Shown in pieces: positions 29,216 through 37,992 of a stretch of 64,000 nucleotides of DNA. Under the pieces are notes generated by a model that was not told the DNA's origin, made no database searches, and was given only the letters and a program-made list of their open reading frames with translations. Source of the stretch: Dyella jiangningensis (GTDB lineage: Bacteria > Pseudomonadota > Gammaproteobacteria > Xanthomonadales > Rhodanobacteraceae); contig NZ_NFZS01000004.1 of NCBI RefSeq assembly GCF_003264855.1, forward strand, positions 310,001-374,000. The letters are read 5' to 3'. The position numbers and the translations under genes are program-made. How positions within the stretch are numbered: the stretch's first letter is position 1; every line of letters starts with the position of its first letter.

Positions 29216-30097
29216 TCAGCCGGGCGATGCACCCTTGGCCACCGGCCTTGCCGGGTCGCTCACCCAGCCGCTCCACGACGGTGCATACAAGCGCGAACCC
29301 GTCAGGCCGGCATATTCCATCGCCAGCAGGTTGTGGCACGCCGTGACGCCCGAGCCGCACATGTGCACCACGTCCTGCGGCGCGTGCGTGCCAAGCAGGG
29401 CAAGAAATTCTTCGCGAAGGACAGCCGCGGGCTTGAAGCGACCATCCGCATCCAGATTGTCGGCGAACGGACGATTCAACGCCCCCGGCACATGGCCACC
29501 GACCCGGTCGATCGGCTCGACTTCACCCCGATAGCGCGGTGCGGCGCGGGCATCCAGCAGGACACGGCCTGGAGCGTCCTTCAAGCGCGCATGATCGACG
29601 AGGTATTGGTTCGCGTCGAAATGCAGATCCACTTTCGTCGGTGCACGTACGACGTCGCCGGATTCGAGCGGCAGGCCAGCTGCCACCCACGCAGGATAGC
29701 CGCCATCAAGCACGGCAACCTCGCGCACGCCAGCCAGCCTCAGCAACCACCAAAGGCGTGCCGCGGCCAACGAACCATTCGCGGCGTCGTAGCACACGAC
29801 CTGCATGCCAGCTCGCCAGCCCCAGCGCGACAGTGCCGAAGAAAACGCGGATTCCAGCGGCAACGGATGGCGCCCCAAGCCTTCGGCCTGTCGCGAAAGA
29901 TCGGACAGGTCCGTATCCAGGCTTGCATAGACGGCGCCCGGGATATGCGCCTCGCGATAATCGCGTTCGCCCTTGCCGGGATCGCGATCGCCGGTGCCGG
30001 GCGCCATCAGGTCGAACCTGCAGTCGACGATCAGCGCGGTATCCACCGGCAACGCGGCCAGATCGTCGACCGTGATCAATGTGGTCTTGAGGGTCAT
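29216..30097 (-). CDS. sseA: 3-mercaptopyruvate/thiosulfate sulfurtransferase
   Basis: 293-residue tandem-rhodanese sulfurtransferase. The active-site loop CGSGVTA (Cys about 247) in the C-terminal domain is the 3-mercaptopyruvate type, as in E. coli SseA, and differs from the CRKGVT loop of thiosulfate rhodanese. The N-terminal rhodanese domain is inactive-like (no cysteine in the loop position). It would transfer sulfur from 3-mercaptopyruvate to thiol acceptors. Its start overlaps the end of the Nudix gene as ATGA. Confidence 0.9.
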   Translation of the reverse strand: MTLKTTLITVDDLAALPVDTALIVDCRFDLMAPGTGDRDPGKGERDYREAHIPGAVYASLDTDLSDLSRQAEGLGRHPLPLESAFSSALSRWGWRAGMQVVCYDAANGSLAAARLWWLLRLAGVREVAVLDGGYPAWVAAGLPLESGDVVRAPTKVDLHFDANQYLVDHARLKDAPGRVLLDARAAPRYRGEVEPIDRVGGHVPGALNRPFADNLDADGRFKPAAVLREEFLALLGTHAPQDVVHMCGSGVTACHNLLAMEYAGLTGSRLYAPSWSGWVSDPARPVAKGASPG

Positions 30098-30696
30098 GCG
30101 CGTCCCATCCTCTGCAACAGGTTGAACACCATGGCGGCCGTGGCGCCCCAGATGCGATGCCCGCCGTGCACGAACTCCACCATGTCGCGGCTATGCCCGC
30201 GAAACTCCATCGTATAGCGCCGCAGGTTGGCCGGCTCCAGGAAGAACGACAGCGGCACCTCGAACACTTCGGCAACTTCCGCTGGCGCGGGATACAGGCG
30301 CGCCGCGGGATCGATGCGCGCCACCACCGGCGTGATGTTGTAGCCGCTGATCGTCTCGAAGCGATCGAGGAACCCCAGCGGCGTCACCAGCGAGCGCTCC
30401 AGGCCGATCTCTTCCTCGCTTTCGCGCAACGCGGTGGCCACGGCATCCACGTCGACGGGATCGCTGCCGCCCCCGGGGAAAGCCACCTGTCCCGCATGCG
30501 ACGGCAGGTCGTTGGTCCGCACCGTCAACACGACCCGCGGCTGCACGCCCTCACGCACGCCCACCAGCACGGCCGCCGGACGCCGCGGCGCATCGCCCAG
30601 CAGCTCCGTCATCTGCGCATGGTTCCAGCCCTGGCCGCTCGGCGGCGAGGACAGCGGCAACAGCGAGGCGCTGAGGTCGGCGAGCAGTGCGCTCAT
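30094..30696 (-). CDS. Nudix hydrolase, CoA pyrophosphatase type
   Basis: 200-residue Nudix protein. The box reads FPGGGSDPVDVDAVATALRESEEEIGL, with the long insertion before REXXEE seen in CoA diphosphatases (NudL-like). It would cleave CoA or related compounds to 4'-phosphopantetheine and 3',5'-ADP. It overlaps both the downstream sulfurtransferase (ATGA) and the upstream DUF1289 gene, so all three form one transcript. NudL is the likely identity; other Nudix substrates are possible. Confidence 0.85.
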   Translation of the reverse strand: MSALLADLSASLLPLSSPPSGQGWNHAQMTELLGDAPRRPAAVLVGVREGVQPRVVLTVRTNDLPSHAGQVAFPGGGSDPVDVDAVATALRESEEEIGLERSLVTPLGFLDRFETISGYNITPVVARIDPAARLYPAPAEVAEVFEVPLSFFLEPANLRRYTMEFRGHSRDMVEFVHGGHRIWGATAAMVFNLLQRMGRA

Positions 30697-30887
30697 GGCG
30701 CGACCTTGCGCGTGGGCAACACGTCGAGCATCAAGTGCAGCCGTTCGCGATCACCCATGCCACGCCAGCGCGCGATTTCGTCGCCCGTGCGCAGGCAACC
30801 GAGGCAATAGCCACGGTCGTCGAGCTTGCAGATGCCGATGCACGGCGTGAGAGGTGCGGAAGGCGGAGGGAGGGGATCGTTGAGCAT
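30693..30887 (-). CDS. DUF1289 small cysteine-rich protein
   Basis: 64-residue protein with CIGICKLDDRGYCLGCLRT, the four-cysteine DUF1289 motif likely to bind a metal or iron-sulfur cluster, followed by DEIARWRGM. Function unknown. The start at 30887 has a good GGTGGG site; an ATG four codons earlier (30899) is also possible. It overlaps the Nudix gene by 4 bp at its end, heading a DUF1289-Nudix-sulfurtransferase operon. Confidence 0.8.
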   Translation of the reverse strand: MLNDPLPPPSAPLTPCIGICKLDDRGYCLGCLRTGDEIARWRGMGDRERLHLMLDVLPTRKVAP

Positions 30888-30935
30888 GAGCCCACCCATG
30901 CTAGCCGATTCCCTGCCCTCAGGCAGGGGCGAGCG

Positions 30936-31649
30936 TCACTGCTGGATGTCGAGCAACTCGATTTCGAACACCAGCGCCTCGTTGGGACCGATGCGCGGCA
31001 AGGCACCACGCGGCCCGTAGGCGAGCTGCGGCGGAATCACCACTTTCCAGCGATCGCCCACGTGCATGCGCGGAATCACGTCCTGCCAGCCCTGGATGAC
31101 CTTGTCGACCTGGAAGCGCACCGGCGCGCCATGCGCCCAGGTGCTGTCGAATTCCGTGCCATCCACCAGCCGGCCGCTGTAGTTGACGGTGACCTGGCTG
31201 GTGACCTTGGGATTGACCGTTCCCTCGCCCTTCTTCAGCACCGCGTACTGGATGCCCGAAGGCAGCTGGATCACGCCGGGCTGCTGGCGATTGCGCTCCA
31301 TGAATTCAGTGCTCTTGCGCGCATTCGCGTCGGCGATGCGCTTGTACTCGGCCAGCGCCTTGGAATGCATTTCCTCGTCGAGCCGCTGCAACTGGTCGTG
31401 CATGTCCTGCATGGACACCGACGGCGGCTTCTTCGAATACGCGTCCTGGATGGCCTTCTGCAGCGTGGGGATGTCCACGTCCGGCTCGCCGTTGGCGAAC
31501 TGGCTGCCGATCTGGAAACCGATCGCATAGGACAACTTGGCCTTGTCCAGCCTGACCCGCGATGCGTCGGGCGAGGCGCCGCCATCCTGCGCATGCGCCA
31601 TCGCACCCCACAGCAGGATGCCCAGAGCCAGCCAACGCAGTTGTGCCAT
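30936..31649 (-). CDS. FKBP-type peptidyl-prolyl cis-trans isomerase, secreted
   Basis: 237-residue periplasmic FKBP of the FkpA/Mip type. A signal peptide (about residues 1-21, ending MAHA) precedes an N-terminal helical dimerisation domain (about 25-125) and a C-terminal FKBP domain with VTVNYSGRLVDGTEFDSTW, FQVDKVIQGWQD and IPPQLAYGPRG. It would act as a periplasmic prolyl isomerase and chaperone for outer-membrane proteins. The ATG at 31649 has a GGAG site; one four codons upstream lacks it. Confidence 0.88.
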   Translation of the reverse strand: MAQLRWLALGILLWGAMAHAQDGGASPDASRVRLDKAKLSYAIGFQIGSQFANGEPDVDIPTLQKAIQDAYSKKPPSVSMQDMHDQLQRLDEEMHSKALAEYKRIADANARKSTEFMERNRQQPGVIQLPSGIQYAVLKKGEGTVNPKVTSQVTVNYSGRLVDGTEFDSTWAHGAPVRFQVDKVIQGWQDVIPRMHVGDRWKVVIPPQLAYGPRGALPRIGPNEALVFEIELLDIQQ

Positions 31650-31708
31650 GCCTATCTCCATTGCAGCGCGAACTTAGAGGCAACCCTGGCCAAGTATCGT
31701 CGTCATAA

Positions 31709-31734
31709 TGCCTTAGTCAGTGTTGCCTTAGTCA
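31709..31734. promoter_or_regulatory. Tandem TGCCTTAGTCA direct repeat
   Basis: Two exact copies of TGCCTTAGTCA (31709-31719 and 31724-31734) with a 4-nt gap lie in the 206-bp region between the divergent FKBP and enoyl-CoA hydratase genes. A 15-bp period suggests a direct-repeat operator. No regulator is identified. Confidence 0.35.
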
Positions 31735-31855
31735 TCGTAAGCGGTCCGGGCCTATCGTGCAGCGAACGTCCGTCGACGGGGGTCCCTGCTGAGAACGCCG
31801 GGAGCTCCAAAGGTTCCCACTGGTACCATAGCCGCTTTACCTCTGGAGCGAGGCC

Positions 31856-32638
31856 ATGGCCTACCGGAACCTGGACATCACCAACCGCGGCGCGGTGCGC
31901 ACGATCACCGTCAACCGCCCGGACAAGCTCAATGCGCTCAATCGCGAGACGCTCAATGAGCTGACCCTGGCCTTCACCCAGGCTGCCCAGGACGACGCTG
32001 TCCGTGTCGTGGTATTGGCGGGTGCGGGCGAAAAGGCTTTCGTGGCCGGTGCCGACATCTCCGAAATGAACGGCTACACGCCGGTGCAGGCGCAAGGCTT
32101 CTCGCGCGCGGGCCAGCGCCTCATGAGCCTGGTCGAACGCCTCGGCAAACCGGTGATCGCACGCATCCAGGGTTTCGCCCTTGGCGGCGGCATGGAACTG
32201 GCCATGTGCTGTCATCTGCGCGTCGCCAGCGAAAAGGCCAAGTTCGGGCAGCCGGAAATCAATCTCGGACTGATCCCGGGCTTCGGTGGCACGCAGCGCC
32301 TGTTGCGCCTGGCCGGCCGCGGCGCCGCTCTGGAGCTGTGCCTGACCGGTGCGCCGATCGGCGCGCAACGCGCCTATGAGCTGGGTGTCGTCAACCGCGT
32401 AGTGGCACCGGAGGCGCTGGACGAAACGGTCAACGCCTTGGCCGACCAGCTCGCCGCGTCTGCCCCGCTGGCCGCCGCCGGCATCCTCGACGCCGTACTG
32501 CAGGGCGGCGAGACCAGCATCGACCAGGGGCTGGAGTTTGAAACGCAGGCCTTCGCCCTCGCCTTCGCCACCGAGGACATGCGCGAAGGCACCACGGCGT
32601 TCCTGGAAAAGCGCAAGCCCGAATTCAAGGGCCGCTGA
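31856..32638 (+). CDS. Enoyl-CoA hydratase
   Basis: 260-residue crotonase. Both catalytic glutamates of a hydratase are present: the first in ALGGGMELAMCCHLR (about residue 112) and the second in FGQPEINLGLIPGFGGTQRL (about 132). The oxyanion-hole segment FVAGADISEM lies at about 62-71. It adds water to trans-2-enoyl-CoA in fatty-acid or amino-acid breakdown. GGAGCGAGG precedes the ATG. It stands alone with a terminator. The nearby 28345 gene lacks one glutamate, so the two have different predicted roles. Confidence 0.9.
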   Translation: MAYRNLDITNRGAVRTITVNRPDKLNALNRETLNELTLAFTQAAQDDAVRVVVLAGAGEKAFVAGADISEMNGYTPVQAQGFSRAGQRLMSLVERLGKPVIARIQGFALGGGMELAMCCHLRVASEKAKFGQPEINLGLIPGFGGTQRLLRLAGRGAALELCLTGAPIGAQRAYELGVVNRVVAPEALDETVNALADQLAASAPLAAAGILDAVLQGGETSIDQGLEFETQAFALAFATEDMREGTTAFLEKRKPEFKGR

Positions 32639-32645
32639 AAAAGCG

Positions 32646-32676
32646 AAGGCCAGGCGATTCGATTCGCCTGGCCTTT
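32646..32676 (+). terminator. Rho-independent terminator of the enoyl-CoA hydratase gene
   Basis: AAGGCCAGGCG (32646-32656) pairs with CGCCTGGCCTT (32665-32675) around an 8-nt loop, followed by TTCT. It lies 8 nt after the stop. Confidence 0.75.
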
Positions 32677-32721
32677 CTGGGGTGTCCGCATCAGACGTTG
32701 GTCGTTGCGGTCATGCGGCGC

Positions 32722-33633
32722 TCAATGGCCGCCGCTGTATTTCTTCTCGCCCGCCGTCACCGCAAGATCCATCCGGTTCTCCGGTGGCGCCAGCGGACAG
32801 GTCGCATACGGTGTGAATGCGCACGGCGGGTTGTATGCGCGATTGAAGTCCAGCACGACCTTGCCGTCCTTCGGCAGATCCGCGTAGAGGAAGCGCGCGG
32901 CGCCGTAAGTTTCGCGACCAGACGTACGGTCGGCGATAACGAAGAACAGCGAATCCGGTTCTTCCTGGATCGGCATCAGCTCATAGGTGTGGCCATCGCG
33001 ATGGAACACCGCCTTGCCCGGCACCTTCTCCTTGTTGATGGTGCCGAGCACCGAACCGATCTCCAGTTCGTGCGGCGGATTGAACGGCACCCAGTCCGCC
33101 ACGATGCGCCACGACGGATCGGCCGGGAAATTATCCAGGCCTGCGAAATGCGTGCGCGTCTCCGCGTTGCTGTCTTTCACGCGCAACGCCTTGCGCCCAT
33201 CACGTTCGATCACCAGGAAACTCGCGCTTCCGAATGCCACCACCGACGGCGAAGCGTTGCCGGCATGCATGTCATCGACGAGATCGGCCTCCTGCACCGC
33301 CTTGCCGTCCACCGTGGCGCCACTGTTCTTGTCGAGGGCGATATGCACGGCGCCATCCTTTGCGAGCGTCACCACGCCCAGGTGCGCAGGCCCCGCCTTG
33401 AGCACGATGTCGTTGTCGGCGGCGCTGCCCACGCGGTTCGCACCTTCCTGCAACCAGTCCAGCCCGATCAGGCTGAGCCAGCCGCTCGGTGCGGTGAGGT
33501 TGTTGAGGCGCGCACTGCGCCACTGCGCGATCTGCTGCGAAAAATCGTTGACGTCGGTATGGCTGGGGGTTTGGGCGTGCACTGCGGCAACTCCAAGGCT
33601 CAAGGCGAAAGCGAAAACGGCGGTACGCAACAT
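32722..33633 (-). CDS. Secreted DUF1684 protein
   Basis: 303-residue exported protein. A signal peptide (about residues 1-20, ending VHA) is followed by the DUF1684 domain. Hallmarks include APSGWLSLIGLDWL near residue 50 and, near the C-terminus, AYNPPCAFTPYATCPLAPPENR and VTAGEKKY. The biochemical function is unknown. The ATG at 33633 is chosen because the frame further upstream reads through a family-A repeat. It lies after mutL on the same strand but with that repeat between them. Confidence 0.8.
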   Translation of the reverse strand: MLRTAVFAFALSLGVAAVHAQTPSHTDVNDFSQQIAQWRSARLNNLTAPSGWLSLIGLDWLQEGANRVGSAADNDIVLKAGPAHLGVVTLAKDGAVHIALDKNSGATVDGKAVQEADLVDDMHAGNASPSVVAFGSASFLVIERDGRKALRVKDSNAETRTHFAGLDNFPADPSWRIVADWVPFNPPHELEIGSVLGTINKEKVPGKAVFHRDGHTYELMPIQEEPDSLFFVIADRTSGRETYGAARFLYADLPKDGKVVLDFNRAYNPPCAFTPYATCPLAPPENRMDLAVTAGEKKYSGGH

Positions 33634-33722
33634 GGCAGGCCCCGTCGGAACAGGGGTCCGAGTATGGCCGTCCATTTGCCGCACTGGCAAGCGTGGGCCC
33701 CCGAGCGCACCGGTATCCCACC

Positions 33723-33804
33723 TGTAGGAGCGCACCCAGTGCGCGAAAAGCCTACGGAGCGGCAACGCCGCAACCTGCGATCGCGCATTGGGTGCGCTCC
33801 TACA
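33723..33804. repeat. Family-A palindromic repeat pair (mutL-DUF1684 gap)
   Basis: Arms 33723-33746 and 33781-33804, 24 bp with one mismatch, spacer 34 bp. It ends 10 bp before the mutL stop. Confidence 0.9.
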
Positions 33805-33814
33805 TATACGAGAT

Positions 33815-35647
33815 TCAGCGGCCGCGCAGGAACAGCCTGTCCAGCTCGGGCAGGCTCAGCTGCGTCCAGGTCGGGCGACCGTGGTTGCATTGCCCGGAGC
33901 GTTCGGTGGCTTCCATTTCACGTAGCAACGCATTCATTTCGGGCACGGTGAGACGCCGGCCCGCGCGCACCGAGCCATGACAGGCCATGGTGGCGAGCAG
34001 TTCGTTCTCCAGCTCCTGCAGGCGCCGCGAACTGCCGTGCTGCGCAAGTTCGGCCAGCACGTCGCGGCACAACTGGGCCACGTCAGCGCCTTCCAGCAAT
34101 GCCGGGATGCGCCGTACCACGACGCCCGAAGGACCACTACGCGACAGTTCCAGTCCCCAGTCGGCCAAGGCATCGGCGTGCTCTTCCGCTGCGGCGGCTT
34201 CCTTCGCGCTCACTGACACATTCAGCGGAACCAGCAACAGCTGCGATCGCAGGTTGCTGCAGGCGCGCCCTGCCTTGAGCTTTTCATAGGTGATGCGCTC
34301 GTGCGCCGCATGCATGTCGACCAGCACCAGGCCATGCGCATTTTCCGCGAGGATGTAGATGCTCTTGAGCTGCGCGATGGCGAAACCGAGTGGCGGTGCT
34401 TCGTCATCCGCCGCTTCGGGCATCGGTGTGTTCGCGGCAAAGGCCAATGAGGCGGGCGGTGCCGAAGGTTCTCCAAGCAATGCGGCGTAATCAGCCAACG
34501 GCTCGTCGCGCACACCGAGGCTGAGGCGACTCTGGCTGAAGGCGTTGGGCCATGCCGGAGCGGAAGGCGCGCCGGGTGCCGAGGCAAACGCATAAGCAGG
34601 TGGCGTTGCCGCCATCGGCTCCTGCGTTGATGCACCGAGCTGCCCTGCCCGCGTCTGCGCAAGTGCCTCATGCAGCGTGCGGAACAGGAAATCATGCACC
34701 AGCCGCTGCTCGCGAAAGCGTACTTCGTGCTTGGCCGGATGCACGTTCACGTCCACGCCGGCCGGATCGAGTTCGAGGTACAACACGAACGCCGGATGAC
34801 GACCATGGAACAACACGTCCGCGTAAGCCTGTCGCACCGCATGCGCCACCACGCGATCGCGCACCAGACGTCCGTTGACGTAGAAATACTGCGAATCGGC
34901 CTGCGAGCGCGACGCGGTCGGCAAGCCGACCCAGCCCGACAGATGCAGGCCCGCGGCGGCGTGATCGATGCGCAGGCTCTGTGCGGGGAAGTCTTCGCCC
35001 AGCACTTCGGCGACGCGCTGCAAGGCGGCGCTCTCGTCACGCGCGGCCTTGAGGATGCGGACCGGCTTGCCGTTATGGCTCAGTCGAAACTCCACCGAGC
35101 CACGCGCCAGGGCGAGCGACTTCAGCAGATCGTCGATATGCGCGAACTCCGTGCGTTCCGCGCGGAGGAATTTCCGGCGTGCCGGCACGTTGTAGAACAG
35201 GTCGCGTACTTCGACGCTGCTGCCCTGCGGATGCTGCGCCGGGCGTGCGGCCTGCATCTTGCCGCCATCCACTTCGATGCGGAACGCCGTCTCCTGGCCT
35301 TGTGCGCGCGACGTCAGCGCGAAGCGCGCCACCGACGATACCGACGCCAACGCCTCACCACGAAAGCCCATGCTGGCCACGTGTTCGAGATCGTCGAAGC
35401 TGCCGATCTTGCTGGTGGCATGGGAGGCCACGGCCAATTGCAGTTCGTCCTGCACGATGCCGCAACCATCGTCGCGCACGCGGATCAGTCGCGCGCCGCC
35501 TTGCTCGATGTCGACTTCGACGCGCGTCGCGCCAGCATCCAGGCTGTTCTCGACCAGTTCCTTGACGACGGACGAGGGACGCTCGATCACTTCGCCGGCG
35601 GCGATCTGGTTGATGAGTTCGGGAGGAAGGGGACGGATGACAGGCAT
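33815..35647 (-). CDS. mutL: DNA mismatch repair protein MutL
   Basis: 610-residue MutL. The GHKL ATPase N-terminus is clear: [41 protein letters not shown] and GFRGEAL. The C-terminal region has [12 protein letters not shown], which fits the D-x-HA-xx-E-xxxx-E endonuclease motif with Met in place of the usual Gln. This suggests a nicking MutL of the type found where MutH is absent, but mutH cannot be checked here. Follows amiC, as in E. coli (amiB-mutL). Confidence 0.97.
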   Translation of the reverse strand: MPVIRPLPPELINQIAAGEVIERPSSVVKELVENSLDAGATRVEVDIEQGGARLIRVRDDGCGIVQDELQLAVASHATSKIGSFDDLEHVASMGFRGEALASVSSVARFALTSRAQGQETAFRIEVDGGKMQAARPAQHPQGSSVEVRDLFYNVPARRKFLRAERTEFAHIDDLLKSLALARGSVEFRLSHNGKPVRILKAARDESAALQRVAEVLGEDFPAQSLRIDHAAAGLHLSGWVGLPTASRSQADSQYFYVNGRLVRDRVVAHAVRQAYADVLFHGRHPAFVLYLELDPAGVDVNVHPAKHEVRFREQRLVHDFLFRTLHEALAQTRAGQLGASTQEPMAATPPAYAFASAPGAPSAPAWPNAFSQSRLSLGVRDEPLADYAALLGEPSAPPASLAFAANTPMPEAADDEAPPLGFAIAQLKSIYILAENAHGLVLVDMHAAHERITYEKLKAGRACSNLRSQLLLVPLNVSVSAKEAAAAEEHADALADWGLELSRSGPSGVVVRRIPALLEGADVAQLCRDVLAELAQHGSSRRLQELENELLATMACHGSVRAGRRLTVPEMNALLREMEATERSGQCNHGRPTWTQLSLPELDRLFLRGR

Positions 35648-35735
35648 CCGCGAAGCTTAGAGCCTGCCGCCCGGGGACGAAAGTAAAAGCGCCGCCCGAA
35701 GGCGGCGCCACCTGCACTCCCCCAACACCGATGTA

Positions 35736-37340
35736 TCAGCTGGACGGAATGGCCAACGTCATGCCGACACGCACGCCGCTGTCACTGTCCAGGCGATTGG
35801 CGGTCTTCAAGGCGTTCACGCTCACGCCGTACTGGCGGGCGATGCTGCGCAGGCTTTCGCCGCGTTCGACGCGGTGCATGTCACGCACGCCATCATCAGC
35901 CGACTTGGACGCCATGGCCTGCGCCACCGCCTTGGTGGCTTTGGCCGACGTATCGTCATCGTCGCCTTGCGAGGAGGCCACGGCCGTCGCCACGCCGCTG
36001 CGACGCGCGGCCTGCGCGGCGAACCAGCTGCCTGGCGGTGGCGTGGCTTCGAAATAACCTCTCACGCCGTTCATCACCGCCGTTGCCAGGCGCGACTGGT
36101 GCAAGGGATCGCGCAGCTTGCGCTCTTCGTCCGGATTGCTGATGAACGCCGTCTCGACCAGGATCGAAGGCACGTCCGGCGAACGCAGCACCACGAAGTT
36201 CGCGCGTTCGACATAGCCGCGATGGGTGGGGCCGAGATTACCCAGCGCCTTCAGCACGTTACCGGCCACGGTTTCGCTGGCCTGCATCGAATAGCCCTGT
36301 TGCAGGTCGAGCAACACCGCGGCCAGGCCGTCGTTCTTGTCGTCCAGCGTGACGCCGCCAATCAGGTCGGCTCGGTTCTGGCCGTCCGCCAGCCAACGGG
36401 CGGCCATGCTGGTCTTGCCTCGCGGCGACAGCACCCACACCGACGAGCCCTTCGCGTCGCCATTGATGAAGGCGTCGGCATGGATCGAGATGAACAGGTC
36501 GGCCGAATTGTTGCGGGCGATCTGGTAGCGCTGGGCCAGCGGGATGAAGAAATCCGCGCTGCGCGTCAGCACCGCGCGCATGCCCGGCTGCTGGTTGATC
36601 TGCTCGGCCAGCTGGCGCGCCACGGCGAGCGTGACGTTCTTCTCCAGCGTGCCGCCCGGACCATGGGCGCCCGGGTCCTCACCGCCATGACCGGCGTCAA
36701 TGGCGATCACCACCTTGCGCTCGCCATTCAGCATCGCGGCGGCGGCGCGGGTGGATGCCATGCCGCTCTGCGTGGGCTTGAGCGACGACTTGGCCGTGCC
36801 GCGGGACGCAACGACCGGCTCGGGAGCGGGCGATGGGGACGGCGGCGACGCTTCGGCGACCGGCGTCGGTGAGGAATTGCTGTCCTCGTCGCTGTCCCTG
36901 GCGGGCGCCGCGGGTTTGGACGAGGACTTGGTCGACGCCACCTCGTGACCCGGGTACAGATCGACCACCAGGCGATAGCCGTATTCGGCCTGCGGGCTGA
37001 GCACGAAGCTCTTGACCGTGCTGGCCGGGTCGACCTTCGCGGTCAGCCGGGCGCCACTGCCCTGCCGGGCGCCGCTCAGCCCCTTGTACAGGCCTTGTGC
37101 GGCGGGCGAGTTGAAGCTGCTGCTGATGGAACTGCCGTCCAGGTCGATGGTGACCTGGTCGCCGTCCTGCTTGATCTTGTAGGTGACCGGGCCGGAAACA
37201 TCCAGCACCACGCGGGTGTATTCGGGGCCCGCCCAGACGCGCGCGGACTTCACGTCGGCGGCTTTCGCCACGCAAAAAGACGCCAGGGCCAACAAGGCCA
37301 CTGCGCCGAGCCGAGCAGGATGCGTCCTATATCCCTTCAT
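35736..37340 (-). CDS. amiC: N-acetylmuramoyl-L-alanine amidase with AMIN and LysM
   Basis: 534-residue periplasmic amidase that cleaves stem peptides from peptidoglycan during daughter-cell separation. Order: signal peptide (about 1-27), AMIN domain (about 30-140), a Ser/Pro/Ala-rich linker, Amidase_3 catalytic domain (IDAGHGGEDPGAHGPGG, zinc residues His and Glu, SIHADAF, VETAFISNPDEE), and a C-terminal LysM (YGVSVNALKTANRL...). The AmiC/AmiB choice is tentative: C-terminal LysM is AmiB-like and AMIN is shared, while the mutL neighbour is amiB in E. coli. The start at 37340 (MKGYRTHPARLG) has a weak ribosome site. Confidence 0.88.
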   Translation of the reverse strand: MKGYRTHPARLGAVALLALASFCVAKAADVKSARVWAGPEYTRVVLDVSGPVTYKIKQDGDQVTIDLDGSSISSSFNSPAAQGLYKGLSGARQGSGARLTAKVDPASTVKSFVLSPQAEYGYRLVVDLYPGHEVASTKSSSKPAAPARDSDEDSNSSPTPVAEASPPSPSPAPEPVVASRGTAKSSLKPTQSGMASTRAAAAMLNGERKVVIAIDAGHGGEDPGAHGPGGTLEKNVTLAVARQLAEQINQQPGMRAVLTRSADFFIPLAQRYQIARNNSADLFISIHADAFINGDAKGSSVWVLSPRGKTSMAARWLADGQNRADLIGGVTLDDKNDGLAAVLLDLQQGYSMQASETVAGNVLKALGNLGPTHRGYVERANFVVLRSPDVPSILVETAFISNPDEERKLRDPLHQSRLATAVMNGVRGYFEATPPPGSWFAAQAARRSGVATAVASSQGDDDDTSAKATKAVAQAMASKSADDGVRDMHRVERGESLRSIARQYGVSVNALKTANRLDSDSGVRVGMTLAIPSS

Positions 37341-37512
37341 GGAGCGGAATTGAAGCCCAGAGCATCGCCGAAAGCAAGAGGTTTTCCCTTGAATATCCAT
37401 GACCTGCAAGAGTTTCGTCAGATGGCCTCCAGCTATCGGCTGCAACCCACGCAAACTGAAGGCTTCCGTTGAACGGCGAAGCCTGTGGAAAAATCTCAAC
37501 GACTGCAGATAC

Positions 37513-37992
37513 TTAGGTGCGGCCTGGACTTGAAGCGAGCCGGGCGACGACCTGACTGCCTCGTCCGGTACGAGGCTCCATCGACGCCTTGCGGCCCACC
37601 CCGGCATAACCGAGGTGGACGATCAGGTCAGGCGATGGCAGGGCGCCAGCCCCCCGTTCGGGCCACTCCACCAACACCAGCGCCGCAGGATCGGACAAGG
37701 CGTCGAGACCCAGCCATTCCAGTTCGCCGGGATCGGCGATGCGGTACAGATCGAGATGCCAGGCCGGCCGCCCCCGTGCCCGATAGGATTCGACCAGGCT
37801 GTAGGTCGGGCTCTTGATCCGCTCGCCAACGCCCAGGGCGCCCAGCAAGGCCCGGGCGAAACTGGTCTTGCCTGCGCCGAGGTCACCGTGCAGATAGACG
37901 ACGAGGCCGGTTTCGAGCGCGCCCGCCATGCGCGTGGCCAAGGCGGCAGTCGCTGCTTCGTCGGGGAGGTCCCAGCTGCTGTATCCCGTCAT
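37513..37992 (-). CDS. tsaE: tRNA threonylcarbamoyladenosine biosynthesis ATPase TsaE
   Basis: 159-residue P-loop ATPase needed with TsaB, TsaC and TsaD to make the t6A modification at position 37 of ANN-decoding tRNAs. Walker A is HGDLGAGKTS; SPTYSLVESY and a downstream LVEWPER segment complete the family signature. The ATG at 37992 overlaps the nnr stop as ATGA, so the two are translationally coupled, in the order nnr-tsaE as in E. coli (yjeF-yjeE). Confidence 0.95.
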   Translation of the reverse strand: MTGYSSWDLPDEAATAALATRMAGALETGLVVYLHGDLGAGKTSFARALLGALGVGERIKSPTYSLVESYRARGRPAWHLDLYRIADPGELEWLGLDALSDPAALVLVEWPERGAGALPSPDLIVHLGYAGVGRKASMEPRTGRGSQVVARLASSPGRT

